NCBI GenBank assembly: GCA_029204225.1
Contig: CM055114.1
Coordinates: 12,646,144 to 12,710,143, forward strand
Length of the DNA: 64,000 bases
Origin: Diphasiastrum complanatum
Taxonomy: Eukaryota; Streptophyta; Lycopodiopsida; Lycopodiales; Lycopodiaceae
Direction: 5' to 3'
The notes beneath the pieces were generated by a model that was not told the DNA's origin, searched no databases, and saw only the letters and a list, made by a program, of their open reading frames with translations. Positions 11,712 through 24,801 of the stretch are shown piece by piece; positions within the stretch are counted from its first letter, which is position 1; every line of letters begins with the position of its first letter. The position numbers were made by a program, and so were the translations under genes.

Positions 11712-11754
11712 TATCCCATAAGCTTTTCTAGCAAATTATTGGGAGGGCATATTT

Positions 11755-12070
11755 ACCTAAACTCCCACAATATCTTGCATGTGTGTGTGTGTGCCTGGGT
11801 GTGGTGGTGCTCGACGCCCAGTCGACTGCCCGATCTCACCTCTCTACGACTGCCGGCGCCGAGCCGCCTGCCGCCCGGCGCCCACCTTGCCCCGGTGCCC
11901 GGCGCCATCCTTGCTACTTGGGACACGAATCCAAGTTGTAGTTGAGAAGAGACATAGTTCTTAAAAGGGCTAAACCATCTTGCGAAGATTGTAAATAGCA
12001 ATAAATACCTCAGGGTGCTTGTTGCCAAACCACTCTTGAAACAATGATACCTCTTAAACCTCATAAAAAT
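11755..12070. other. no gene seen; GT run and GC-rich patch
   Basis: A short (TG)n run at about 11779-11793 precedes a GC-rich patch at 11800-11920, which stands out against the AT-rich surroundings. Open frames cross it on both strands but none shows a domain. Confidence 0.35.
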
Positions 12071-12076
12071 TTAAAG

Positions 12077-12130
12077 TTCCATACATCACACATTACCAAA
12101 AACTTCCATACATCACACATTACCAAAAAT
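12077..12130. repeat. 27-bp tandem duplication
   Basis: The unit beginning ttccatacatcacacattac occurs twice in direct repeat with period 27. Confidence 0.9.
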
Positions 12131-12240
12131 GCCATGTAACTTTAAAGCAAGGGGGTTGCTGAGTCACAAAAAACCTTTGAGGGGCATGAGTGAAGTAAAG
12201 CTTCACAACGACAAATAGTACGAGCTTACCTGCATGTCTC

Positions 12241-12529
12241 AACCGCTCTCGCTAGTTTGTGTTAAGCTCTATGTCTAGATTGTTTTATGTATAGCAAGCC
12301 CATGTTAGCATGCTAGTCTTTGTGTTTGGATGGCTTGGTTGGTAAAGCAAGTGGTTGAATTCTCAGCTGAATATGACGTGGTAAGGCAAGTAGTAACCGC
12401 TCTCGCTAGTTTGTGTTAAGCTCTATGTCTAGATTGTTTTATGTATAGCAAGCCCATGTTAGCATGCTAGTCTTTGTGTTTGGATGGCTTGGTTGGTAAA
12501 GCAAGTGGTTGAATTCTCAGCTGAATATG
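12241..12529. repeat. perfect 135-bp direct repeat, period 154
   Basis: Copy 1 (12241-12375) and copy 2 (12395-12529) read identically. They are separated by a 19-base spacer ending in caagtagt, and a similar caagtagt follows copy 2. Identity implies a recent local duplication. Confidence 0.95.
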
Positions 12530-14719
12530 CAAGTAGTTGAAAACATGAAGCTACAATGGTTCTCCTTGCTCCCCTTAAGGTATCGACACAACATTTGGCA
12601 TTAGAGCCAACCAACTGGTTGATACTACTACATGCTCCATTGGGCTTGCCAACAACAAGCAATTCTCATGAATAGTTGTTGTATGGTTGATAGAATGGAG
12701 GCAACTGATGAGGCAATGCGTTGCCCAAGAGGTGTAAGCATGCTTGTAACTTCAAACATGAAGGACAAATGCAACATGATGTGGCATAGCATGGTGAAAG
12801 ACAATTCAAACCTGCTTTAGTTGGTTGTGTCTTGCTTGAGTTGGAGATTGCCCACCCAGGTCAATTCTTTATGATACAAGTTGATAATTCCAAAAGCATT
12901 TTGATCTATCTAGATAACGTTTTGATATGGGATGTGCGTAATAGAAAGATTGCTTCATATTTGGTCTAAACATGGTAGATAAAAATTATTCCATTTGAAT
13001 TTCACCAACACTTTGAAGGAGATTCACAAGTCAAATGCACTAGTATACGGTGCCCAAGCTAGCACAGATAAAACTTTTTTGAAATATTGATTCATTTCTT
13101 TTAAGCTTGAACATGACAAGTGCTTTGGCTTATTACAATAATCATATGAAATCGGATGAAATAAATTTGTGGAATCGATGCTCAAGTGTCAAGAGATCAT
13201 TATCTGATAGTCCCTATCTATAACATGTTTGCTTCTGATAGTAATGTGATTTGCACTCTTGTTAATTGTTCTAATCAAGCCTTTGAAGGTATGGTTGCTT
13301 GTCTACTTTTTCATGGCCCTCGAGAGTAGTTGGTTGTAAAGTTTTTGCTAATCATAGATGTTCTTCACATCCATATCCAACTTATATCACGACTTTGTGT
13401 TACGTCCATGTCCAATTATGGGGATTTGGAATATCCTTCACATGGATATTTGACACTCCAATGTTTGAGATTATTAGTTATGCCTCAAAATTGCATTCAA
13501 GACTAGTTATGTAATTAATAACCTTGAGAGGGCCCAGGCACTCCAATTATGACATGCAGAGCAATGCATCATGTTTGACGATTATATGAATGGTGAGGAG
13601 TATCAATAGCAACTATAGTTAAGTTTAGCAGTGTATCCATGTCATATGCATAGGAATCTTGTAGGCTCTACGTACCATGTGGAAAATCACCCTCCTACAC
13701 TTCCAAATTCCAGTTGTTTGCTACCATAATCTTCTCCTCGTCATCATTCATTCACCATGGCTCGAGGGTGAAACTATTGTGGTTTGATCTCTAACTTCTA
13801 GCTGGTTGGGTGGATGAGCTCCACAATCTATCCTTTTGGTGCTTATCAACAAGGTCTTTAGGATCTACAAGAGGCGATCTCCACATTGATATCAAAGCTA
13901 CTACTTGCATCCATCAGAAGGTGGAGTTGGCATTGCCTTTTGTAGCTTTTTGCTAATATCTCTTTGTTTTTTCTTTCTAGTGGTGGAATCAACCTCCAAG
14001 TAAGTGGTTTCTCAAGTTTTTTATCATTCCATGCTTAGGAATTAGTGATATGGGCTATTTCCATAGCCATATCAATAGATTGCTTGGATTTTTCACAATT
14101 TTCTAGTAGTATTTTTATTTTTCGTGGATTCTCTCATAATGTATCATATGTTAGTGACTCCAATTAGAGTACTTGTTGTTTGTGAATCATGAAGTAGGGA
14201 TTTAATGACTGCATGCTAGGTATATCATTGATATGATGATTGTAGGAGGAGTCTATAAAAGCTACTTTGTGTGTCTCTTGGCCTCTGAATTAAGCTATCA
14301 AACACCTATTATGATTGCTTGAGGCGGAGACATTCAATAGTCACTTACATTAGTTTGAGTAGTGTTAATCCATGTAATGAATTTATTCTACATTGCATAA
14401 CCATAAGGATTGCAATTTACAATTTGGAATGACTGATTAAGTAAAACTTCTGTAATAAAATTATTGCATGTCAATGTTTGCATGTGCATGCCAAGGATAA
14501 TGTTGATTTAGTAATGAATGGTGGTGAATGTGAAAGAAAGTACAATTAGGACCATAATTCAATTCACAAGAGGGATTGGTTGCATTACTATCAACAATTC
14601 TATCACCAAATGCAAGCTAGAATTGATATGTATATGTAAGCAAGACCAATCTAAAGCAAAGTGTAAATGATCAAATAGTCTTCACATGTGTAAACTACAA
14701 TCTATTGTATGGACAAAGA
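12530..14719. other. no gene seen
   Basis: AT-rich intergenic sequence. A few 60-70 codon frames exist but none has a recognisable motif, splice-supported partner or second copy in this window. Confidence 0.4.
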
Positions 14720-15166
14720 CTAGAGAGCTAAGTAATAACACTTATTAAAGCGTTGGATCCATCACAATGCATGCAAGGAGAGAGATACACAAGCTTGATG
14801 AAAAATCCTCAAGATCTCTTTAAATTGTTGTTATCAAATGGGCTCCAAATTGGGGTATAGACAAAAATCTTGAGGCTTGAACTGACCTAACTTGTTTCAC
14901 ACATGTGGACAACTATACTCACTTGTCCTTTGGCTTCTCCTAAAGTCTCATACAAATCTATGGCCATCCAATCAAATTGCACCTCTTGAAAATAACTAGA
15001 ATCTAAGAAATTTGTTTCTAACTTGAAAAACTTGACTTTTTGCTTTTATGGATCTTGGGATTTTGTACAAGCTAACCTATGCCTTTGCTTCACATGTGGA
15101 AATAGGCTCCACATTATGTACACAAAATTGACCTTAATCAAGCTATATTTTGCCATATTTCTCACA
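14720..15166 (-). mobile_element. decayed copia B-like LTR
   Basis: Read on the minus strand it begins TGTGAGAAATATGGCAAAAT at 15166, like the copia B LTR start at 26457 and the related LTR at 54802. It keeps the paired-box arrangement (CACATG at 15091, CACATT at 15110, 19 bases apart). The far edge is uncertain. Confidence 0.6.
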
Positions 15167-15185
15167 ACTCCTCCTAAAAAATAGC
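15167..15185 (-). other. polypurine tract next to the LTR
   Basis: The minus strand reads gctattttttaggaggagt directly before the LTR start, matching the T-run plus GAGGAG tract before the copia B LTR at 26440-26456. The rest of the element's internal region is missing: a gypsy LTR begins at 15223. Confidence 0.65.
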
Positions 15186-15222
15186 TTGATTAAACTATGA
15201 CAAAATATAAATAACTTTATGT

Positions 15223-16669
15223 CGGAAAGATGTGTGTAGACGATAGGTCGAACTCGAAAAGAAACAAACTCGAAAAGGAAACGAATAAATATAATTCGAG
15301 TGTCTAGAAAGAAAACTTTTCGTGCATGGCGGAATAAACTATCTTCTTCTTTCACAATGCATGACTACGCCTATCAATTTCAAACAAAACAATAATGATA
15401 GAAATCACGTTTGATCCTATAGTAACTAACTTTGAAATCATCAGTACTACAGTGATTACGTAGCCAAACAATTAAGCATTGAATTATCAAACAAATAATT
15501 TATGTCACGAATCATTCGCGAATCGCTAGACAAATAATTAGTCGCGAAGAACTACAGAAATGCATACATTCTAAGATGAAGCTGAACATAATAAAAGATA
15601 GTATTGATTCAATATGAAAACGAAACAAAAGTAAATGAGTACAATAAGTTGAATGAGTACAATAAGTTGCGGATCGAAGCCGCGTACTCTATGCTATCTC
15701 TGAGCGGCTAAAATGGAAGTCTGAATTAAGCGCAATGCTTATAAGCAGTAGCGCAATAGCAATCTCTAAAACAACTCTAAGAAGTGAGCTAGAATGCTCA
15801 AGAGTGTTCAAGCTCGTAAGAGACGCAATAGCAGTTCAGAACCGACATTTTGACGGTTCGTAAACGACGTTGAGGCTGAAAAACGTTCCTATAAGGACAA
15901 CACTATGTGCTATTGTACTGACGCATTTCTACGCAGAGCTGAGTATCAATAGAGAGTGAAGAGCAAGTTTCTATAGCTTGAGCATTCTTTCCCTCTGCTA
16001 TCTTTCACAGAATTACTTCTTATCATTTGTGCGAATACATTCTCCATGATCTGTGATTTATTGTGATACTGTTTTGTTTGCGTCACACACATTTCTCACG
16101 TCTTACTGAATTTCAGTTACTCTAACATGGATTTTCAGGCGACACCAGCAGGTAACAATTCTGACTAATGGGTGCAGGGAATTAGCCGAAGCTGTTAAGC
16201 ATAATTTCCTTCAATTCTAAATGAGCTATGTGTTCAGATAATGAGATTGTTTGATGTTTTGTTTTGTTTGCTTCCTGCGATAAGAACTAATACTCTGTGT
16301 TTGATTAAGAAGAATCTTTAGCCAATGTGATTCTGCTTGATGAATCTATTTGCTAGTGGCTGTTTGTTCTGACTGTTTACCTGATGTCTGAAGAGCTTGA
16401 AAGATAAAAGTAATGTTTACAATTGCAGACCTTGACCAAATCGTTTCACCATTGGTGTTCCTGGATGCCAATTTACCAAAATATCTTGGATAACTAGTTA
16501 TGTTGTTGTAGTATTCATTGTGAATTTTATATATTCTAGTCCGTTTACCATCGTACATACAGTTACCATGCAACAGATGAGATTATTCTCTCTCTTGGGA
16601 AATGATCAAACCTTTTATACTACGTACTTCATCGATTTTGTGAAAATCTATAACGACTAGGACACCACA
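15223..16669 (+). mobile_element. gypsy G1 5' LTR
   Basis: Proposed from TGTCGGAAAG at the left to ACCACA at the right, about 1.45 kb, followed five bases later by a perfect tRNA-Asp primer-binding site. I see no second copy of this LTR in the window, so the left edge rests on the TG start and the change from copia-derived sequence. Confidence 0.6.
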
Positions 16670-16674
16670 TAATT

Positions 16675-16692
16675 TGGCGCCGTTGCCGGGGA
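16675..16692 (+). other. gypsy primer-binding site (tRNA-Asp)
   Basis: tggcgccgttgccgggga is complementary to the 3' end of plant tRNA-Asp, including CCA. This PBS is typical of several plant Ty3/gypsy lineages. Confidence 0.9.
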
Positions 16693-16757
16693 GATGAATT
16701 TCACCTTTTGCAATACTTTTAAGTGTATTACATCTACGAATCTTTCTCATGTAATGC

Positions 16758-17434
16758 ATGCCAAGAACATACTCTCAAGCAATTATTGAACAGAAACATT
16801 TAGAGCGTGCACAGCGATTAGAAGCATATAGGAAGTCTAGAGTTTGTATTTGCAGAATTTGCAAAACTCACCAGTTAGAGCAAGATTAACACTTGAAGCG
16901 TTTAATGATCTTCTAAATGCTACTACAGCATTTGTAGATTCATTTGAGAAAAAATCCGTTGAAACACCAAGTTCCACAAATTCACCTAAATTAGATTCGT
17001 TTGATTCTACTTCCGAACCAAGTTCAGAATCAAAATCTTCTTCTTTAGAACCATTGTCTGGGCATAGTTTAGATTCGGATCCTCCAAGTTCAACTAGTTC
17101 ACCACCATCTGTTAATGTGGCTAATCCAGCGCCATCCACATCTACAAAAATCAGATACGATTTCTTTAAGGGATCATCATCTGAAGATGCGGATAGTTAT
17201 TTGTCATAGTTTGAATCCATTACCATAGCAAACAAAGAGCAGACGGACGAGGACAAAGTTAGAATTTTGCCAAGTCCTCTGCGAAAGCAGGCTAGGATTT
17301 GGTACAGTCAATTAGTACAGGAAATAGTTAATACTTGGAACGCTTTAAAAGCAGCATTCCTTAAATAGTTTAGGGAGATAGGATATTCCACTAGATTGTT
17401 GGCTCGGCTTAACTCTGTTGAGAAAAAGCCAAAG
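16758..17434 (+). pseudogene. gypsy G1 gag, frameshifted and truncated
   Basis: The ATG at 16758 starts 'MPRTYSQAIIEQKHLERAQR', a charged helical start 65 bases after the PBS. A frameshift near 16840 leads into a Ser/Pro/Thr-rich spacer, then the gag fold: 'IRYDFFKGSSSEDADSYLS', a stop where Trp is expected at about 17207, 'RILPSPLRKQARIWYSQL' and 'NTWNALKAAFLK'. A second stop follows, then 'FREIGYSTRLLARLNSVEK'. The gag is cut at 17434, where an inverted copia LTR begins. No protease or polymerase remains. Confidence 0.82.
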
Positions 17435-17711
17435 CACTTGTCTACACTCTAATTGGCACAAGTTTGGCTCTATTTTGGCTCAATAGTGGCATTACAAGTG
17501 GAAATGGATAATTTGCCATCTATGCCAAATTTGACCCTATCAACATCCTACACCTAAATGCTTGACTATGAAATTCTATGAGACCCCTATATCAAACATT
17601 TTGATTTACTTTACAATTCTCCACACGTGGGAACATCCTCCACACATGTGAGATTCACTTACAAACTTCTATCATAAAAATACCAAGCTAGATTTTTGCC
17701 AATTTCTCACA
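17435..17711 (-). mobile_element. copia B LTR, first ~277 bp, inverted
   Basis: The reverse complement aligns with the start of the LTR at 26457 onward (TGTGAGAAATTGGCAAAAAT...). It includes the paired boxes CACGTG 17624 and CACATG 17643. Its TGTGAG end abuts K-family integrase sequence at 17711/17712, exactly where the other half of K resumes at 27166. It therefore marks the 5' side of one insertion into K. Confidence 0.85.
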
Positions 17712-18730
17712 CTTTTGTTGGTGACCTGTTTATGGCATGCACAACAGTACTAGCAACCTCTGCCCATAGAATTTTTGATATTTCACCATGATGTAACATA
17801 CATTTGACCTTTTCCATAATTTTTCTGTTCTTGCATTCCACAAGCCCGTTTTGTTGTGGTGTGCATTGCATCGTGAATTGTCATTTTATTCCATGAGCAC
17901 TGCAGAAATCATCAAAGACATTCGCCATTATCTGTTTTGAGTCTCTTTATTTTGCACCCGCCTCTTGAAGTCTTGAAAAGCACTGAAAGTTTGACTCTTA
18001 GCCTTTAAGAATTCTATGAATATCATCCGAGAACAGTCATCTATAAATATGACATAGTACCTTGCTCCCCCTAAGATGTTACTTCCATAGGTCCACACAG
18101 GTCATAGTGGACTAGATTTAACAATTGATGCTCACATTTATCTTCAAAACTTGCAAATGACTCCCTAATTTGTTTCCCATGCAAATAAGCATCATATCTT
18201 GCAATATCAGAATGAAAATCAAAATCAAAATCCCTCACTACTTTTTCCTTTGCTAGTGTTTTTAGACCTGCTAGCCCTAGATGTCCTAGTCTCTTGTGCC
18301 AGACATTGTTCTTCTTATTTTTTGTGCTGGCAACACAGGCAATTTCCCTTTCCCTTGCCAAGCCATCTAATTTATAAAGTCCCCCTTTTCTATTTCCTAT
18401 TGCTACATGAAACCCATCAATCAGAAAGCTACATTCCCTTATACTAAACATGATTTCTAACACAAGATCTGTTATGTTGCTAACTGATATGAGGTTCTTT
18501 GCAATGTTAGGCACATGCAGTACCTCACTGAGTATGACTTGATTTTTTTGATGCCAATGACCTTGGTGTAGCTCAAAGTCACTCATGTCAAGCAAAGATG
18601 AAGGCCCACAATGGAAGGCTTGCATGCTTACATTTTCCACAACTATAGAAAACAGACGCAAGCCACATGTTGTACCACAGATATACGAGATGCATGGTGT
18701 GGATATACATTTGAAAAATGATGTGTGGTA
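17712..18730 (-). pseudogene. K-family copia pol, 5' half (protease C-terminus to integrase)
   Basis: Minus-strand copia polyprotein fragment. 'VILSEVLHVPNIAKNLISVS' is the protease C-terminal region. 'GGLYKLDGLAREREIACVAS' and 'NVWHKRLGHLGLAGLKTLA' form the GAG-pre-integrase domain, and 'LLNLVHYDLCGPMEVTS' enters the integrase core. Integrase continues with frameshifts to the codons for 'INRSPTK' at 17712, where the inverted copia B LTR begins. Unlike the K copies at 50, 55 and 62 kb, this copy keeps protease sequence upstream of the shared internal deletion. Confidence 0.85.
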
Positions 18731-19920
<1,190 letters not shown>

Positions 19921-19924
19921 AAAG

Positions 19925-20140
19925 CTATCTATGTTGAGTTAGGGATGTTTAGACTTTTTTAGCCTATTGACACATGTTAGTAGATGATTAGGCCAAATTT
20001 GGTAAGTGATGTAGCTCGAGCTAGCTTAGAGGGTGAGTGACACTTTCATATGTGTTGTCATGAAATCATGTAACCAATCAAAAGAGAGAGATCCATGAAA
20101 TTGGTCCAATCAAGTTTGAGGGCCCTTAGGTCACTAAATT
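19925..20140 (+). mobile_element. old LTR fragment (weak)
   Basis: Shares scattered blocks in the same order with the LTR at 55030-55200: 'aggccaaa', 'tagctcgagctag', 'gagtgacactt' and 'gtccaatcaag'. Both boundaries are unclear. Confidence 0.4.
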
Positions 20141-20367
20141 GTAGGGTGTGTAGTTTTGGTCGGTGAGTAGCCCTTCCGCCTGTCAAAGAGGGTTAGAACA
20201 CTAGATAGGTACCTAACTATGTCAAGTTGCACAATTTAGATGCATTCTACTCTTTTCCCTAACTCTACTCTACTTTAACACTACTTCCCCTAACTCTAAT
20301 CCACTTAACACTACTTCCACTAACTCTAACCTCATGCATTAATCTTGATAGAGGGTGAATAGAGAAG

Positions 20368-21060
<693 letters not shown>

Positions 21061-21149
21061 ATACCCTCAACAGGGCCTCCGACCTGAAGTAGTGTCAGTC
21101 CCTTGGCACTATAGTGCTTAGTATAAGCTCCGCACGTCGTTGGTAGATG

Positions 21150-22505
21150 AGATTTCTGGTCACTTCTTCCATGAAGTTCAATCTGGCGGTGCTCTTCTTG
21201 TCCTCGGTAAGGTAGAAGGACTTATGGATGCCATCGAGCCAATGCTGCTCAATCCAAGTTTGAAAGCGGGATTGCCAAGGTTGCCGAGAAGTGCCGCTCT
21301 ATAGTACACTCGGGCCACTAGCAATTGGTCTTCAACTCTTTGGGATGCCAGGGCCGTGTTTGGGTCAAAACAAATGGATGGGAGGAAGTCGTCCCATTTG
21401 GTGACGACGCCCATCAAGTACTCTAAGTCTCGGGCATATTGTACGGCTGCGTGGACTGTTGGATCTGGACAATTGATGAATTCTTTAGAAAACTGGACTA
21501 GAGCCCTCTTGGCTTCTACGTCCATCTTCCACCCGCACTATGAATGGATCTTTGGCCAGTTCAGAGTTTCGATAGTGATCTTGTCCATTGGGGTGCCACA
21601 CTCCACCCATTTTGATCTGCATAGGTAGGCAACGTAGTGGGCATTGACCCGTAGTTGCCTTGGACTCATGAAGTATGCTCTAATGGCCGCAGGTTCTTGT
21701 TCAAACAGCTTCCTGCGCCATTTTGGTTGAGGAGCCAAGGCTGGGATGAAGGCCAATTCGTTGTCTTTGATCTCCTTGATTGTGACTGGTAATTGTCAGC
21801 CGCCGCATGAGCTTTCATATGAGTACTGGACCGGGTAGGCATTGATTTCATCCTCTACCAATTTTGGTCTTCTAAATGTGCGGTTGGCAAAAATGGATCG
21901 CGAGCCTTGGGACGAGGAGGCTTGTGCTTGGTTCGGATTCGCTTGCTGGGTGGTGTCAAGGCCTGTATCTTGCCCTTGGTTTTGCGCATCTGACCCCGTC
22001 ACTACTTGTCCTTGATCTTGGCTCTGGCTAGCCTGCGCAACATAAAAAATTGGTGGCAATGGGATCACTATTGGGGCCGGTTGAGGTTTCTGTGCCATGA
22101 TGGCACATCTTGAGGGCGCGTTTTGCCTGGTTGAGCTCTTGGTTGGCACTCGCGCGATACTTGTTGAATTCGGCCTGATAGTTATTCAGGGTTTGCGGGT
22201 ATACCAGCACCTGCTGCTTGTAGAGATTCATCTCTGCTTGCATGAGCGACCTATCTGCAGGTACTGGTTGGGCTAACTAGGCGGCCTTCTCGTTTTGGAG
22301 TGCTTGCACCTCCGGTACCAGGCGTGTGTTTTCCGTTTCATAAATCTATAATTGCGCCTGGAGGGGGACTAGCCTTTGTGTAGCTTCTTCCTGGAGCTCC
22401 TGGACTTTAGTTGAGGCGTCTGTGGCTGGTTTAGATAAGCCCATGATGTAATTTTGAAGGCTCTCTTTGTGCTTTTTCAAATGGAGGACCTCGTCCTTTT
22501 GTGGC
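21150..22505 (-). pseudogene. unrecognised coiled-coil plus globular protein of a retroelement
   Basis: Read on the minus strand from 22505, a chain of nearly continuous frames encodes three parts. First is a heptad-like coiled coil ('EEATQRLVPLQAQL', 'MQAEMNLYKQQVLVYPQ', 'ANQELNQAKRALKM'). Next is a Gln/Asn/Ser-rich linker starting 'MAQKPQPAPIVIPLPPIF'. Last is a globular part ('PKWRRKLFEQEPAAIRAYF', 'DPTVHAAVQYARDLEYLMG', 'VEDQLLVARVYYRAALLGN'). Stops interrupt it at several points. It follows the gypsy integrase on the same strand, so it could be an extra ORF downstream of pol or the gag of a different element; I cannot assign it. Confidence 0.55.
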
Positions 22506-22559
22506 TACTCATGTTGACTGTGCTTCCCTTGTAAGTTGTTCTGAATGCCCACAGAGCAG

Positions 22560-23243
22560 CATGTAGCTTGTGCTCCCAATCAGATCTGCTAGCTTCAACT
22601 ATTTTTGTGATTACACTACAGAAGATCTTATTGGATGATTATGCCTGCCCATTACCATGAGGATAATAAGGTGTGATGAATCTATGGATCACGAAGAATT
22701 TCTCCAATAGGACCTTGATGGTCTCATTGATGAAATGGCTTCCACAATCGCTAACTATCTCCATCGGGCATTCGAAGCGCACATTGATGTTTTCATACAA
22801 GAATTTGACAGTTGTTCGAGCGTCAGCTATTCGCACCTTGGCTTTGACCCACTTGGTGAGATAATCCGTAGCTACGATGATATATCGGGCTTGTGAACTT
22901 TTTGGGGCATTGGACCAATATAGTCCATCCCTCATTTTTCAAATGGCGCTTGAGCTAGAACTTGGTGTGAAAGATCATAGTTTAACCTTGTTGGCCTCCT
23001 AGATCTTTGGCACACATCACACTTCTTCAAGTATTCATCTGTAGCCTTATGTATTGTTGGCCACCAACATCCTGATTGCAAAATCTTCCGAACTGTAATG
23101 TCAGATGCAAAATGCCCACCACCCATGCCCTCATGCGAAATTGAAATAATCTGGGTGGCCTCGTGTGGAAGAATACATCTTCGAAGGATTCCATCTAGTC
23201 CTCTTCGATACAATTGGCCAGGCAATAGAGCATTCATGATCAT
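22560..23243 (-). pseudogene. gypsy integrase, inactivated
   Basis: Ty3/gypsy integrase inserts element DNA into the genome. The HHCC zinc-binding domain is present: 'HEGMGGGHFASDITVRKIL' followed by 'CDVCQRSRRPTRLNYD'. The catalytic core has Asp in 'VATDYLTKW' and 'VSDCGSHF'. The expected Glu after 'YYPHGNGQA' is a stop codon (22639-22641, TAA for GAA). A second stop replaces Trp after 'APFEK' near 22930, with a frameshift close by. Downstream 'HAALWAFRTTYKG' continues the family. No gypsy reverse transcriptase is visible upstream. Confidence 0.88.
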
Positions 23244-23836
23244 TTGCAGTATAAATAGTCTTTTAAGTCCTTTATAAGGTACAATAGAGTCAAAATACTC
23301 CTTTGAACAACAATATGAGATGAGGCTCCACTATCAATGTACCATGCTCCATCTTTTTTGAAGGGTGTTGAAGAAAAACTTGACACCATGAGTGATCCTT
23401 CTCCATCACTTGCAATAAAGTCTTCTTCCTTCTCATTAGAGAGATTTTCTTGTTTGAGTTGATTTTTCTTTTTGAAGCAATTAGAGGCATAGTGCCCCTT
23501 CTTGCCACAAAAGAAACACTTGACTTGTTTCTTCTTGGTCTTTGAAGTAGAAGGATGAGTTAAGTCATACTCTTCACCATCTTTGTCTTTGTCCTTGGCT
23601 TTGTTTTTGTTGTATGTTTGAGAAAACTGGTTCTTGCTCCTTCCTTTATGCTTGTTCTTGACAAAGAGAGCTTTCTCACTTCCAATATTCTCGAGTTTGT
23701 TCATCCTAAAAAGTTTGTAACTTTACCTTGCTTCTTCATAGATGAGAATTCCTTGAAGAGTTCCCAAATTGGGCAACTCCTCCTTTATGGCAAATGATTG
23801 AACAAGATTATCATAGTCTTCTTTTAATCCATTTGA
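23244..23836 (-). pseudogene. copia gag/protease fragment, minus strand
   Basis: Related to copia A and B. From about 23836 downward it has late gag sequence, then a Lys/Asp-rich linker, the CCHC knuckle 'CFFCGKKGHYASNC' and the protease active site 'WYIDSGASSH'. At about 23836 it meets a plus-strand gag head to head. At 23244 it abuts the gypsy integrase. Confidence 0.85.
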
Positions 23837-24801
23837 GGATGGAGTCCATCTTGATACTCCAAGATGTGATGGACATTGTACTTGGGATTGAGGAGGAGCC
23901 TCAAGTCCTTCAAGAAGTACAAAAATACAAGAAGAGAGCTAGGATGGCTCTCCACTACATTAAGATGAATGTCTCTAATGAGATATTGAGGGAGATTGGT
24001 GATTGTTCTACATCCAAGGAAGCTTGGGATTGTCTCAAGTCCATCTATGAGGCTAAGAACACCTCTAGGCTCCTCACTCTTAGAAATCAAATATTCCAAA
24101 TTAGTCAAAAGAGTGATGAGAGTGCATCTAATTATGTTTTGAGAGTCAAGGATATTCATAGGGAGCTTGCATGTATTGGTGAATCAATCAATCAAAGTGA
24201 GCTAGTCCAAGTCATTCTCAATGGCTTGAGAGATGAATATGACAACCTTGTCCAATCCTATGCCATTCAAGAGGAGCTACAAAGTTTGGAGGCCCTTCAA
24301 AGTGTGCTTATTTTTGAAGAATCAAGACAAGAGTACAAACTCTTGAGGATGGACAAGCTATCACTCAATCATGACGATGGCAAAGTTCTATTTGCCAAGC
24401 ACAAAGAGAGGAGTAAGAAGCAACACCATCACTTCTCTAATGACAAAGCTAAAGACCAAGATGAAGAGGAGGAGGAGGATACCTCTCATGCTTCTACTTC
24501 AAATCTCAAGAAGAAGAAGATCAAGTGCTTTTATTGTGGCAAAAAAGGCCATTATGCCACCAATTGCTTCAAGAAGAAGAATCAACTCAATCAAGCCAAC
24601 ATCACCAATGAGAAAGAAGACTATATTGCAAGTGATGGAGAAGGCTCTCTTATGGCATCAAGCTTCTCCTCTTCCACCTTCAACAAGGATGACTCATGGT
24701 ATATTGATAGTGGAGCATCTTCACATATGTGTGGCTCCAAGCACTCTTTTTCATCTATTTGCCTTATGATGGAGTCAAGAAGACCATATACTTGCAAGTA
24801 A
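23837..24801 (+). pseudogene. copia B gag and protease start, N-terminally truncated
   Basis: Begins at 'RMESILILQDVMDIV', so about 40 residues of gag and everything upstream (leader, PBS, 5' LTR) are missing at the junction. The rest is open: 'EAWDCLKSIYEAKNTSRLLT', 'NGLRDEYDNLVQSYAIQEEL', a Lys/Glu-rich linker, the zinc knuckle CFYCGKKGHYATNC and the protease 'DSWYIDSGASSHMC'. It ends in a frameshift near 24800. Confidence 0.87.

Noticed and set aside
11753-12064. 103-codon minus-strand and 86-codon plus-strand frames in a GC-rich patch
   Set aside because: Both strands are open because of base composition; no domain, no splice partner and no copy elsewhere.
12241-12529. CRISPR-like array
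   Set aside because: Only two long identical copies, in plant nuclear DNA; it is a simple tandem duplication.
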